A stretch of DNA of 64,000 nt from Sphingomonas sp. SUN019 (GTDB lineage Bacteria > Pseudomonadota > Alphaproteobacteria > Sphingomonadales > Sphingomonadaceae): positions 372,001-436,000 of the forward strand of contig NZ_CP096971.1 in the NCBI RefSeq assembly GCF_024758705.1, read 5' to 3'. Shown in pieces: positions 8,175-18,091 of the stretch. Position 1 is the first letter of the stretch, and the number at the start of each line of letters is the position of its first letter. The notes under the pieces were generated by a model. It had not been told where the DNA came from and ran no database searches. It saw only the letters and a list, made by a program, of their open reading frames with translations. The position numbers were made by a program, and so were the translations under genes.

Positions 8175-9002
8175 ATGCCCTACGTCAAAACCCGCGACGG
8201 CACAGATATTTACGTCAAGGATTGGGGCAGTGGTCGCCCGGTCGTCCTGATCCATGGCTGGCCGCTGTCGGCCGACAGCTGGGACGCGCAGGCGATGGCG
8301 CTCGCCGAGGCGGGCTATCGCGCGATCGCCTATGACCGCCGCGGGTTTGGCCGCTCAGGCCAGCCGTGGAGCGGCTACGACTACGATACACTCACCGACG
8401 ATCTGGCCGACGTGATGGAGGCGACCGGCGTGACGCAAGACGCGGCGCTGGTCGGCTTCTCGATGGGCGGCGGCGAAGTCGCGCGCTACATGAGCCGCCA
8501 TGATGGCAAGGGCGTCAACGCCGCGGTGCTGGTCGGCTCGATCGTGCCCTATATGCTGAAGACCGAAGACAATCCGCACGGCGTGCCCGAAGAAGCGTTG
8601 AAGGGCATTGGCGACGGAATCAGGAAGGATCGCGCCGATTTTTTCCGGTCGTTCTTCAAGGATTTCTACGGCGTCGGCTACGTTACCAGCCCGGTGAGCG
8701 AAGCGACGCTCGACTGGGCGTGGAGCACCGCGATGCAGGCCTCGCTGCGCTCCACGCTCGCGTGCGCCGAAAGCTTCGGCCACACCGATTTCCGCCCCGA
8801 TCTGCCCGCGTTTCGCGTGCCGACACTGGTGATCCACGGCACGGCCGACAAGACAGTGCCGATCGACACCTCGGGCCGCGCCGCAGCGGAGGGGATCACG
8901 CAGAGCCAGTTGGTCGAATATGACGACGCGCCGCACGGGCTGACGGTGACGGAAAGCAACCGGCTGACGCAGGATCTGCTGACGTTTCTGGGCGGGAGGT
9001 AA
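8175..9002 (+). CDS. Alpha/beta hydrolase, non-haem chloroperoxidase/esterase type
   Basis: A 275-residue protein beginning MPYVKTRDGTDIYVKDWGSG, the classic start of cofactor-free haloperoxidase/arylesterase enzymes. The oxyanion-hole segment is LIHGWPLSADSWD, the nucleophile Ser sits in VGFSMGGGEVARY, Asp in HGTADKTVP and His in DDAPHGLTVT. It probably hydrolyses small esters; family members also show perhydrolase activity. There is no signal peptide, so it is cytosolic. AGGAG sits six bases before the ATG. It is followed by a REPIN-like element. Confidence 0.88.
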   Translation: MPYVKTRDGTDIYVKDWGSGRPVVLIHGWPLSADSWDAQAMALAEAGYRAIAYDRRGFGRSGQPWSGYDYDTLTDDLADVMEATGVTQDAALVGFSMGGGEVARYMSRHDGKGVNAAVLVGSIVPYMLKTEDNPHGVPEEALKGIGDGIRKDRADFFRSFFKDFYGVGYVTSPVSEATLDWAWSTAMQASLRSTLACAESFGHTDFRPDLPAFRVPTLVIHGTADKTVPIDTSGRAAAEGITQSQLVEYDDAPHGLTVTESNRLTQDLLTFLGGR

Positions 9003-9015
9003 TGGCCCGTCTACC

Positions 9016-9116
9016 ACCCCGGCGAAGGCCGGGGCCCAGTTACACAGGTCGTCATGGAGAGTACTGCACAAGCTAACTATTCGCGTGCAACTGGGCCCCG
9101 GCCTTCGCCGGGGTGG
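9016..9116. repeat. REPIN-like element, copy 1 (perfect 27-bp inverted repeat)
   Basis: Arms at 9016-9042 and 9090-9116 are exact reverse complements, separated by 47 bases. Each arm itself folds into an 18-base hairpin, CCCCGGC-GAAG-GCCGGGG, followed by CCCAGTT. Two inverted REP hairpins about 100 bp apart end to end is the REPIN architecture. It lies between the convergent hydrolase and ftsB genes and may also act as a bidirectional terminator. Copy 2 at 29835-29933 is the same family. Confidence 0.85.
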
Positions 9117-9161
9117 CGCTGTGTGCGGAAAATACTGAAAACGACGTCCGCAAATCCGAAC

Positions 9162-9476
9162 TCACCGCAGCGGCACGATCACCTCGTCCGGATGCGCGAC
9201 GTTCAGTTCCCGGCGCACCAGTTCATCCACCATGTCCGGGTTGGCATGGCGCGGATCGAGCAGCGCAACCTTGTTCCGCAATACCTCGCGCCGGTGGTCC
9301 AGCGAGGCATAAGCGCGTTCGCGCTTTTCAAGCTGCTTCTTGTAATCGCCCAGCGCCAGTACGCCGTTAGGCCCCAGCACCGCGTAGGCCCCGAAGAACG
9401 CCATCACCGTCAGTGCAGCAGCAGGCAACAACGCCCGCCGAAGCGTGGTCAGCAAGGTGGAGGGTTTGCGGCGCAT
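9162..9476 (-). CDS. ftsB: Septum formation initiator FtsB/DivIC
   Basis: A 104-residue protein with a short basic cytoplasmic tail, one transmembrane helix (LLPAAALTVMAFFGAYAVLG), a coiled coil (YKKQLEKRERAYASLDHRRE) and a conserved C-terminal block DPDMVDELVRRELNVAHPDE-like region. This is the FtsB/DivIC layout of the divisome FtsQLB complex, acting at the inner membrane and periplasmic side of the septum. It lies 43 bases downstream of eno on the same strand, the eno-ftsB order common in proteobacteria. Confidence 0.88.
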   Translation of the reverse strand: MRRKPSTLLTTLRRALLPAAALTVMAFFGAYAVLGPNGVLALGDYKKQLEKRERAYASLDHRREVLRNKVALLDPRHANPDMVDELVRRELNVAHPDEVIVPLR

Positions 9477-9519
9477 TAACTAACGATCTCGCGCAAACCC
9501 CCGTCCCGATCAAGCGATT

Positions 9520-10812
<1,293 letters not shown>

Positions 10813-10881
10813 CTACGATCTGGATTTCGAAGAATGTGCCGCGGCCCCTAACGATTAGGGTGCGCCGCGGCAAATCGCGAT

Positions 10882-10907
10882 GGAACCAGCGTCATGGCGT
10901 GACGGTT
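10882..10907 (+). promoter_or_regulatory. Possible EcfG (general stress sigma) promoter
   Basis: GGAAC at 10882-10886 is followed after 17 bases by GGTT at 10904-10907. The alphaproteobacterial EcfG consensus is GGAAC, 16-17 bases, then CGTT, so three of four -10 bases match. The ATG of the first cluster gene is 30 bases downstream. The downstream genes are of stress-regulon type. It is a visual match only. Confidence 0.4.
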
Positions 10908-10936
10908 CTTGGAACGATCAAGGGAAGGATCTTGCG

Positions 10937-11449
10937 ATGGCCGATACGCCGAAGCCGATGACCGATGCAGACATCATTCCGCCACCCGCGGGTACGGAGT
11001 TCAGACCCGCCGCGCCGCTGAAGAACGCCGGCGTTTCGTTTGAGGGCGCAGAAGGCGGAACCGTTGGCACCTTCGCGGGTGCAAAGCAGACGCTGGCCGA
11101 CAATACCGCCAAATTCCGCGAGCAGGCGGGCGACAAGGCGCGCACGCTGGCCGACGACGGCAAGGCGAAGGCGACCGGCGCGCTGACCGAATTGTCGAAG
11201 CTGCTGACCGACGCCGCGGGTCAGGTCGACGAAAAGCTTGGCGCGCAATACGGCCAGTACGCCCGGTCCGCCGCCGATCGCGTGCAGGGTTTCTCCTCCA
11301 CGCTAGACCAGAAATCAGTCGACGAATTGGTGGAAAGCGCCCGCGAACTGGTGCGAAAGAGCCCGGCGGTAGCGATCGGTGCCGCTGCAGCCGTCGGTTT
11401 CGTGGTGGCGCGCCTGCTCACGGCCGGTCTGGACCAGCGCGACGCCTGA
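10937..11449 (+). CDS. DUF883/ElaB-like membrane-anchored protein
   Basis: A 170-residue protein from the ATG at 10937 (GGGAAGGA upstream). The N-terminal third is Pro/Gly-rich and probably disordered (DADIIPPPAGTEF). The middle is an amphipathic helical region rich in Ala, Lys and Asp (KFREQAGDKARTLADDGKAK). The C-terminus has VRKSPAVAIGAAAAVGFVVARLL, a short membrane anchor preceded by R-SP as in ElaB/YqjD proteins, which tether to the inner membrane and bind ribosomes in stationary phase. It is the first gene of a four-gene cluster. The function is inferred by resemblance. Confidence 0.65.
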   Translation: MADTPKPMTDADIIPPPAGTEFRPAAPLKNAGVSFEGAEGGTVGTFAGAKQTLADNTAKFREQAGDKARTLADDGKAKATGALTELSKLLTDAAGQVDEKLGAQYGQYARSAADRVQGFSSTLDQKSVDELVESARELVRKSPAVAIGAAAAVGFVVARLLTAGLDQRDA

Positions 11450-11452
11450 CGC

Positions 11453-11791
11453 ATGACTCCGGGGGAAACAGAGACGGGCATCACGACGCTGATCGGCCAG
11501 TTGGTCGGCGACGCGCGCGAACTGGCGGTCGCCGAAGTCGGCGTCCTGAAGGCGCGCGCGGGTGAGACGGTCGGGCGCTACCGTGGCGCGGCGATCTTTT
11601 TCGGCGCGGCTGGCGCGTTGGGGTTTGGCGGCTTCATCGCGTTGCTGATTGGCCTGATTTTGACCCTTACACCGCACACCGGCCCCGGAATCGCCACGCT
11701 AATCGTCGTCGGCGTTGTGATCGTCGTCGCGGCGATCCTGGGCCTTATCGGCAAATCCAAACTCGCCTCCCGGAGTGCCGTGAATGAATGA
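11453..11791 (+). CDS. Small membrane protein, phage_holin_3_6/YqjE-like
   Basis: A 112-residue protein: an N-terminal amphipathic helix (TTLIGQLVGDARELAVAEVG) followed by two transmembrane helices (IFFGAAGALGFGGFIALLIG and IATLIVVGVVIVVAAILGLIG). This is the YqjE / 'putative holin superfamily III' pattern found beside ElaB/YqjD-like genes. Despite the family name there is no phage context. It starts three bases after the preceding stop and overlaps the next gene by eight bases. Confidence 0.75.
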   Translation: MTPGETETGITTLIGQLVGDARELAVAEVGVLKARAGETVGRYRGAAIFFGAAGALGFGGFIALLIGLILTLTPHTGPGIATLIVVGVVIVVAAILGLIGKSKLASRSAVNE

Positions 11792-12140
11792 CGTCACCGC
11801 CGCCGAAGCCCGCGTCGCCGCGGCGCGCGCGCGTCTGTCGGGCACGGTGGAAACGCTTCAAACCCGGCTCGACCCGCGCACGATCGCGCGCGACACGGTC
11901 GAAAGCATCGCCGACAGCAGCGAACGCGCGCTTCGCAGTGGCGTCGACACCGCGCGACGCAATCCCGGCATCATCGCCGGGACCGCCGCGCTGGTCGGCC
12001 TGTGGCTGGCGCGCGACAAGGTGAAGGCGCTGGTCGCCGATGTGCTGCCGAAACGTGCGACAACGCCGAAACCCGCAACCCATTCACGCGTTCGAACGAC
12101 AAGACCCCGGCCCTTGCCGGTGAAAAGGAAACCGTCATGA
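11784..12140 (+). CDS. DUF3618 family membrane protein
   Basis: A 118-residue protein. The N-terminal helix VAAARARLSGTVETLQTRLDPRT is the DUF3618 signature; RRNPGIIAGTAALVGLWLAR is a membrane anchor with the R-NP turn also seen in its neighbours. The C-terminal tail is basic and Pro/Arg/Lys-rich. The function is unknown. It is embedded in the cluster by an 8-base overlap upstream and an ATGA overlap downstream, so the three proteins are likely made together. Confidence 0.8.
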   Translation: MNDVTAAEARVAAARARLSGTVETLQTRLDPRTIARDTVESIADSSERALRSGVDTARRNPGIIAGTAALVGLWLARDKVKALVADVLPKRATTPKPATHSRVRTTRPRPLPVKRKPS

Positions 12141-12610
12141 CCGAAGCCCACGACACCACCCGCGAGAAACTGCGCGACGGCATCGATCACGCCCGTGACA
12201 AGGCTTCGCATGCCTATGAGTCCGCGCGCACTAAGGCCAACGACGCGGTCGATCTGTCGCGCGACAAGGCTCGTGAAGCGGCGCGCCAGACCGCCGAGAC
12301 GATCGAGACCAATCCGATGGGCGTGCTCGTCGGCGGCCTCGCGCTCGGCGCGCTGATCGCGGCGGTCATCCCGCGCGGACGCCGCGAAAAAGAATTGCTC
12401 GCGCCGGTCGGCAAGCGCGTTGCGGCTTCAGCGACCGCGGCGATCGCGGCGGCAAAGGCCGCGGGCAAGGAAGAACTGGACGGACTTGGCCTGACGCGCT
12501 CGGCAGCGAAGAATCAGGTGAAGTCGCTGTTCGATGGCGTCGTAAAGGCTGCCAGCAGCGCTGGCACCGCGGCGACGCAGGCCGGGAAGGACGCCGCAAA
12601 AACGAAGTAA
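12137..12610 (+). CDS. DUF883/ElaB-like helical membrane protein
   Basis: A 157-residue protein from the ATG at 12137, which overlaps the upstream stop. The first 55 residues are a charged helix with repeated DKA words (HARDKASHAYESARTKAND, LSRDKAREAARQ), LEA- or apolipoprotein-like. TIETNPMGVLVGGLALGALIAAVIPRG follows as a membrane segment with the NP motif, then a long Ala/Lys-rich helix. It shares its layout with the first gene of the cluster, suggesting duplication. It probably associates with the membrane under stress. Confidence 0.65.
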   Translation: MTEAHDTTREKLRDGIDHARDKASHAYESARTKANDAVDLSRDKAREAARQTAETIETNPMGVLVGGLALGALIAAVIPRGRREKELLAPVGKRVAASATAAIAAAKAAGKEELDGLGLTRSAAKNQVKSLFDGVVKAASSAGTAATQAGKDAAKTK

Positions 12611-12681
12611 CTATGCTCTGCCGGGTTCAATCCGTGCAGCGGTCGCGCTAAGGGCGGCGCCGACCCCTACAGGAAACCCGC

Positions 12682-12909
12682 ATGAGCAAACTTCACCTCG
12701 TCTTCGGCGGCCGCGTGCGCGACCCGCGCACGCTCGACTTCGACGATCTCAACTCGATCGAGATCGTCGGCGTCTTTCCCGATTACGCCAGCGCCGAAAA
12801 GGCGTGGCGCGGCGCAGCGCAGCGCACCGTCGACGACGCCGAAATGAAATACGTCGTCGTGCACCTCCACCGCCTGCTCGAACCCGATTTGATCAAGAAG
12901 GCTGAGTAA
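12682..12909 (+). CDS. DUF4170 family protein
   Basis: A 75-residue soluble protein: MSKLHLVFGGRVRDPRTLDF, then IEIVGVFPDYASAEKAWRG and MKYVVVHLHRLLEP. This is DUF4170, a small alphaproteobacterial family of unknown function. AGGAA precedes the ATG. It ends five bases before the end of the convergent aph-like pseudogene. Confidence 0.8.
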   Translation: MSKLHLVFGGRVRDPRTLDFDDLNSIEIVGVFPDYASAEKAWRGAAQRTVDDAEMKYVVVHLHRLLEPDLIKKAE

Positions 12910-12913
12910 GCGA

Positions 12914-13693
12914 TCAGAACAGTTCGTCGAGGCAGCAATGAAAGCGCAGTCTGTCGGGGTCGATGGTATCGATCCCGTAGGCGCGCAGGAAAGCGGACTG
13001 GAACTCGGTCCCGTGCTCCGCAAGATTCTGCCAGAAGATCGCAAGATCCTGATAGCGATCCGCGACGCCAACGCGGCCGACGTCGATGCACCCGGTCACG
13101 CGACCATCATCGAACAGCAGGTTGCCCATCGAAAAATCGCCATGCGTGACCACCCGGTCGGCGGCGATCGGCAACATCGCGACCAGTTCGTCCCAGACCT
13201 TCAGGGCGCTCCAACCCGCATGATCGTCGTCGAAATCATTCTCGTCGACCAGCCCCGCGTCGATATTGCGCCGAGCCGCCGCCATCCGCACGCGATGGCC
13301 CGCGTCGAACGGACAGTCATCGACCGGCAGCGCGTGCAGCGTCTTTAGGAAATCAGCGGACAATACGACGATTTCACCCAGCGCGTCCGGATCGTCCTCC
13401 AGCCATTGATCGGCCGTGCGCCCCGGCAGCGCAGTCGTCAGCAGCCATGCGACATCCGCCTCCGCCACGAACTGACGAATGATGGGAACCGGAATACGGC
13501 CCGCCAGCCACGCAAGCCGCGCCGCCTCGTCCATGACGTCGGCGGCGAAGCGGCCCGCGCCATGCTTCAGGTACAAACGTTCACGATCACGTGCGGTGAG
13601 CAGCAGGACGGCGCATCCCGATTAGCCGCCCGCTTGCGCCGCCGCGTCATGACCCGCGATCAACTCGCCCAGCGCCCTCGGCATCGCGGGCAT
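12914..13693 (-). pseudogene. APH(3')-like aminoglycoside phosphotransferase, in-frame stop
   Basis: The frame from an ATG at 13693 (or 13684) would encode about 259 residues, the normal APH(3') length. It is interrupted by TAA at 13624-13622 after MPAMPRALGELIAGHDAAAQ and two glycines. After the stop the same frame continues SGCAVLLLTARDRERLYLKH, which aligns to the nucleotide-binding loop (G-SDAAVFRL) of APH(3') enzymes. The rest is intact: VVTHGDFSMGNLLFDDGR holds the Brenner motif HGDxxxxN, and CIDVGRVGVADRYQDLAIFW the metal-binding Asp. A TTG at 13576 could start a 220-residue product lacking the loop, unlikely to be active. It follows greA by 20 bases on the same strand. Confidence 0.75.
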
Positions 13694-13713
13694 GAACGCG
13701 GTCAGTTGCTCGG

Positions 13714-14190
13714 TCAGATGAACTCGATCTTCGACACGACGTAATAACGATCGCCCGACGGCACCGTCACCTCGACCTCGTCGTCCAGATTGCGCCCGAT
13801 CAGCGCGCGGCCCAGCGGCGAATTGTAGCTGATTCGACCGGACTTGGCATTCGCTTCGGTCTGCCCGACAATCTGATACTTTACCGGCTTGTCGTCTTCG
13901 TCCTTCAGCGTGACCGTCGCGCCGAACACGATCTTGTCGCCCGACAGCTCCTTCGGATCGATGATCTGCGCGCGGCTCAATTTGTCCTCGATGTCCGAAA
14001 TCGACGCCTCGACCTGACCCTGCCGTTCTTTGGCGGCGTGATATTCGGCGTTCTCAGAAAGGTCGCCGTGCGCGCGCGCTTCCTCGATCGCATCGACGAT
14101 CGTCGGGCGTTCGGCCTTCAGGCGTTTCAGGTCCGCATTCAGCGTTTCATAGCCTTCCTGCAGCATCGGCATCTTCTCGACGGTCGCCAT
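13714..14190 (-). CDS. greA: Transcription elongation factor GreA
   Basis: A 158-residue protein from the ATG at 14190 (AGGA upstream), the usual GreA size. The N-terminal coiled coil carries the acidic tip that enters the RNA polymerase secondary channel: [20 protein letters not shown], with the conserved D-SENAEY. The C-terminal FKBP-like domain has [29 protein letters not shown] and [15 protein letters not shown]. It stimulates RNA cleavage by backtracked polymerase. It lies 78 bases downstream of carB on the same strand, a common alphaproteobacterial order. Confidence 0.97.
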   Translation of the reverse strand: MATVEKMPMLQEGYETLNADLKRLKAERPTIVDAIEEARAHGDLSENAEYHAAKERQGQVEASISDIEDKLSRAQIIDPKELSGDKIVFGATVTLKDEDDKPVKYQIVGQTEANAKSGRISYNSPLGRALIGRNLDDEVEVTVPSGDRYYVVSKIEFI

Positions 14191-14268
14191 GCTTAGTCCT
14201 TCGTCAAAGCCCCATTCCCGAGCGACCCCCTGATAAGGTCGCCCGCACACCAACAGATTGTCCGGGGA

Positions 14269-17200
14269 TCAATTGTGCGGGTGCGAATAATAGGATTGAA
14301 GCGGCCTGACTTCAAGGTTCTGTGTCGCCGAAGCCGCAATTGCCTTTGCCGCCTCAAGACTTGCCGGAGCCGTGGTGAAGTACGGAATACGCTGTCCCAA
14401 AGCGGATGCACGGATCGGCTGGGAGTCCTTCAAACTCTGCCAGCCCTCCGTCGTGTTGAAGATCAGGTCGATCCCGCCGTCCTTGATCCGGTCGACGATG
14501 TGCGGCCGGCCTTGCGCCACCTTGTTCACGCGCTCCACGGCCAGCCCCGCACGCTCCAGATGATCCGCGGTCCCGCCGGTTGCGACGATCGTCCAGCCCG
14601 CATCGATCAGGGTGCGTGCGGCAATCGCAATCGACGCCTTGTCGCCGTCCTTCACGCTGATGAACGCCGCACCGGTCTGGGGCAGGATCGTTCCCGCGCC
14701 CAGCTGCGACTTGGCGAAGGCGATCGTGAAGTCACGATCGATCCCCATTACTTCGCCGGTGGACTTCATCTCCGGTGACAGTACCGGATCGACGCCGGGG
14801 AAGCGCGAGAACGGAAACACCGCCTCCTTCACCGCATAATAATCGATATGGCGGTCGATCGCCGGCAGATCCTTCAGTTTCTCCCCCGCCATCACGCGCG
14901 CTGCGATCTTCGCGATTGGCGCGCCGATCGCCTTGGCGACGAACGGCACCGTCCGCGATGCGCGCGGATTGACCTCGATCAGGTATACCAGCCCGTCCTT
15001 CACCGCGAACTGGATGTTCATCAGCCCCTTCACCGACAGGCCGTGCGCCAGCGCGCGCGTTTGGCGTTCTATCTCCGCGATCGTCTCGTCGGACAGGCTG
15101 TAGGGCGGGATCGAACACGCGCTGTCGCCCGAATGGACGCCCGCTTCCTCGATATGCTGCAGTACGCCCGCGACGACGACGTCCTCGCCGTCGCAGATCG
15201 CATCGACATCGACCTCGATCGCATCGCGCAGATACTGGTCGATCAACACCGGCGCGTCGCCCGACACCTGCACCGCGGTCTGGATATAGTTTTCCAACTG
15301 CGCCGGTCCGTCGACGATCTCCATCGCACGCCCACCCAGCACGTAGCTGGGGCGCATCAGCACCGGATAGCCGACGCGTTCGGCGACGATCAGCGCCTCT
15401 TCGCGGCTGCGCGCGATGCCGTTCGAAGGCTGGAGCAATTTCAGCTTGCTGACCAGCGCCGCGAAGCGCTCGCGATCCTCCGCCAGATCGATCGCGTCGG
15501 GGCTGGTGCCAAGGATCGGAATTCCCGCCGCCTCCAGCGCCCTCGCCAGGTTCAGCGGCGTCTGCCCGCCGAACTGGACGATCACGCCTACAAGCTCGCC
15601 GTTCTGCTGTTCGACATGCAGGATTTCCAGCACATCCTCCGCGGTCAGCGGCTCGAAATACAGCCGATCGGAGGTGTCGTAATCCGTGCTCACCGTCTCC
15701 GGATTGCAATTGACCATGATCGTTTCATAGCCCGCGTCCGCCAGCGCGAAGCAAGCGTGGCAGCAGCAATAATCGAACTCGATCCCCTGCCCGATCCGGT
15801 TCGGCCCGCCGCCCAGGATGACGATCTTCCGCCGATCGCTCGGCATCGCCTCGTTTTCCGGCTCACCGAACATCGGCGCTTCGTAGGTCGAATACATATA
15901 CGGCGTCTTTGCATCGAACTCGGCTGCGCAGGTGTCGATCCGCTTGAACGCCGGCCGCACGCCCAGCTTCAGCCGGTGTTCGCGCACCTCGTCCTCGGTC
16001 ACGCCGCCGGTCATCGCCTTCACCGCCTCATGGATCAGCCCCGATCCGCGCGCGATCCCGCGCCGCATTCCGCGCAAATTGGCCGATTGCAGCGCCAGAT
16101 ACGCGAGCCTTTTGTCGCTGAACCCCATGCCCTTCAATCGCCGCATCCCGGGTGCATCGATCGGCAGGCCGTCCTTCATCACCTCGGCCTCGGCCGCGAT
16201 GATCTCCGCGATCCGCTCCAGAAACCACGGATCGTATTTCGCGATGGCATGGACCTCCGCGACGGTGAACCCCTCGCGCAGCGCCTGCGCCGCGACCAGC
16301 AACCGGTCGGGCGTCGCGACCGCCAGTGCGGCCTCGATCTCGGCGCGCGGTGCGTCGACAAGGCGGTCGACGGTGTTGAAGCCCGACAATCCGGTCTCCA
16401 GCCCGCGCAGCGCCTTCTGCAGCGATTCATGGATATTGCGCCCGATCGCCATGACTTCGCCGACGCTCTTCATCGCGGTCCCGAGAACCGCTTCGGCACC
16501 CTTGAACTTTTCGAATGCGAAGCGCGGTATCTTCGTCACGACGTAATCGATCGTCGGTTCGAACGAGGCCGGGGTTGCGCCGGTGATGTCGTTGGTGATC
16601 TCGTCGAGCGTATATCCAACCGCCAGCTTCGCCGCGACCTTGGCGATCGGAAAGCCCGTCGCCTTGGACGCCAGCGCCGACGACCGTGATACCCGCGGGT
16701 TCATCTCGATCACGATCAGCCGCCCGTCCTTCGGGTTGACCGCGAATTGGACGTTGGAACCGCCTGTTTCGACACCGATTTCACGCAACACCGCGATGCT
16801 TGCGTTGCGCATGATCTGATATTCCTTGTCGGTCAGCGTCAGCGCGGGCGCGACCGTGATGCTGTCGCCGGTATGGACGCCCATCGGGTCGATGTTCTCG
16901 ATCGAACAGATGATGATGGCGTTGTCCGCACGGTCGCGGACCACCTCCATCTCATATTCCTTCCACCCGAGCAGCGATTCCTCGATCAGCACTTCGGTGG
17001 TCGGCGACAGGTCCAGCCCGTTGCGAACGATCGCGATGAACTCCTCGCGATTGTACGCGATGCCGCCGCCCGATCCGCCCATCGTGAAGCTGGGACGGAT
17101 GATCGCGGGCAGGCCGACCTTCTCCAGCCCCTCCAGCGCCTCCGCCTCGTTGTGCGCGATCGCCGAACGCGCGGATTCCAGCCCGATCCGGTCCATCGCA

Positions 17201-17601
17201 TCGCGGAACTTCAGCCGGTCCTCGGCCATGTCGATCGCATCGGCGTCCGCGCCGATCATCGTGACGCCGAACTTTTCCAGCGTACCGTCGCGGAACAGCG
17301 CCAGCGCGGTGTTCAGCGCGGTCTGCCCGCCCATCGTCGGCAGAACGGCGTCCGGCCGTTCCTTCTCGATGATCTTCGCGACCACCTCCGGGGTGATCGG
17401 CTCGACATAGGTCGCGTCGGCCAGTTCGGGATCGGTCATGATCGTCGCGGGGTTCGAATTGACCAGGACGATGCGATACCCCTCCTCGCGCAACGCCTTG
17501 ATCGCCTGCGTACCCGAATAATCGAATTCGCACGCCTGACCGATCACGATGGGACCAGCGCCGATGACGAGAATGGAGGATATGTCGGTGCGTTTGGGCA
17601 T
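14269..17601 (-). CDS. carB: Carbamoyl-phosphate synthase large subunit
   Basis: An 1110-residue protein with two ATP-grasp halves. The first begins [20 protein letters not shown] and contains [13 protein letters not shown] and [21 protein letters not shown]; the second starts near [20 protein letters not shown] and contains [18 protein letters not shown]. The C-terminal MGS-like allosteric domain reads [21 protein letters not shown]. With CarA it makes carbamoyl phosphate for pyrimidine and arginine synthesis. It starts only one base after the stop of the small exported protein gene, which separates it from carA. Confidence 0.97.
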   Translation of the reverse strand: MPKRTDISSILVIGAGPIVIGQACEFDYSGTQAIKALREEGYRIVLVNSNPATIMTDPELADATYVEPITPEVVAKIIEKERPDAVLPTMGGQTALNTALALFRDGTLEKFGVTMIGADADAIDMAEDRLKFRDAMDRIGLESARSAIAHNEAEALEGLEKVGLPAIIRPSFTMGGSGGGIAYNREEFIAIVRNGLDLSPTTEVLIEESLLGWKEYEMEVVRDRADNAIIICSIENIDPMGVHTGDSITVAPALTLTDKEYQIMRNASIAVLREIGVETGGSNVQFAVNPKDGRLIVIEMNPRVSRSSALASKATGFPIAKVAAKLAVGYTLDEITNDITGATPASFEPTIDYVVTKIPRFAFEKFKGAEAVLGTAMKSVGEVMAIGRNIHESLQKALRGLETGLSGFNTVDRLVDAPRAEIEAALAVATPDRLLVAAQALREGFTVAEVHAIAKYDPWFLERIAEIIAAEAEVMKDGLPIDAPGMRRLKGMGFSDKRLAYLALQSANLRGMRRGIARGSGLIHEAVKAMTGGVTEDEVREHRLKLGVRPAFKRIDTCAAEFDAKTPYMYSTYEAPMFGEPENEAMPSDRRKIVILGGGPNRIGQGIEFDYCCCHACFALADAGYETIMVNCNPETVSTDYDTSDRLYFEPLTAEDVLEILHVEQQNGELVGVIVQFGGQTPLNLARALEAAGIPILGTSPDAIDLAEDRERFAALVSKLKLLQPSNGIARSREEALIVAERVGYPVLMRPSYVLGGRAMEIVDGPAQLENYIQTAVQVSGDAPVLIDQYLRDAIEVDVDAICDGEDVVVAGVLQHIEEAGVHSGDSACSIPPYSLSDETIAEIERQTRALAHGLSVKGLMNIQFAVKDGLVYLIEVNPRASRTVPFVAKAIGAPIAKIAARVMAGEKLKDLPAIDRHIDYYAVKEAVFPFSRFPGVDPVLSPEMKSTGEVMGIDRDFTIAFAKSQLGAGTILPQTGAAFISVKDGDKASIAIAARTLIDAGWTIVATGGTADHLERAGLAVERVNKVAQGRPHIVDRIKDGGIDLIFNTTEGWQSLKDSQPIRASALGQRIPYFTTAPASLEAAKAIAASATQNLEVRPLQSYYSHPHN

Positions 17602-17602
17602 A

Positions 17603-18091
17603 TTAGAACGGCGATTTCTTGTTAATGAAGACTGCCTCGATCATCGGTTGTAAATCATCGTCGTTGATCTCATACCTGTCCTTTCCGTAATCCTTGCCAC
17701 ACACCCGCTTGATGCCGTGTGGCAAGTTCGAAAGATAATTAACGATCGCAGTACTGATGTCCTGAACGGCTACATCCGCTTTCAATGATACCGTGACGCT
17801 AAAATCATTGTAGACGTCGACTTCCTCTCCGAATCGATTGACTGCCCGCCGACACTTTGCCGGGATGGTCAATGTCATACCTTGGTCAACGCGAGCGACC
17901 ATCAGCGCTGGATAGGAGTCGTAGCGGGCACTGCATAGCGGCAGTCCGTCTGCGCCGCGGACGTTCTCGGGACATGAGTAGGACCAGCGCTCGGGTGATA
18001 TGTAAAACATCTTTCCTTGCGGCGTCGTCTGCGACGGCGTCGCCTGAGACAATCCAAGCAATACAGAGAGCAAGAACATCGAAGCGATCAC
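17603..18091 (-). CDS. Small exported protein between carA and carB
   Basis: A 162-residue protein from a GTG at 18091 whose TGA-overlap with carA (GTGA) implies translational coupling. [17 protein letters not shown] is a signal peptide. The mature part has cysteines in [28 protein letters not shown] and [11 protein letters not shown], four in all, so two disulfides are possible. No family is recognised. Codon use is less GC-biased than in carA and carB (many AAA, GAT and TAT codons), pointing to a later insertion into the car operon. A role in pyrimidine synthesis is unlikely because it is exported. Confidence 0.7.
   Translation of the reverse strand: MIASMFLLSVLLGLSQATPSQTTPQGKMFYISPERWSYSCPENVRGADGLPLCSARYDSYPALMVARVDQGMTLTIPAKCRRAVNRFGEEVDVYNDFSVTVSLKADVAVQDISTAIVNYLSNLPHGIKRVCGKDYGKDRYEINDDDLQPMIEAVFINKKSPF

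Noticed and set aside
11453..11791. Holin-like gene as evidence for a prophage
   Set aside because: No lysin, capsid, portal or integrase gene is nearby, and its neighbours are ElaB/DUF3618-type genes; the holin name is only a family label.
14848..16689. A 613-codon open frame on the plus strand
   Set aside because: It is the antisense shadow of carB, Arg/Asp/His-rich and without a ribosome site or domain.
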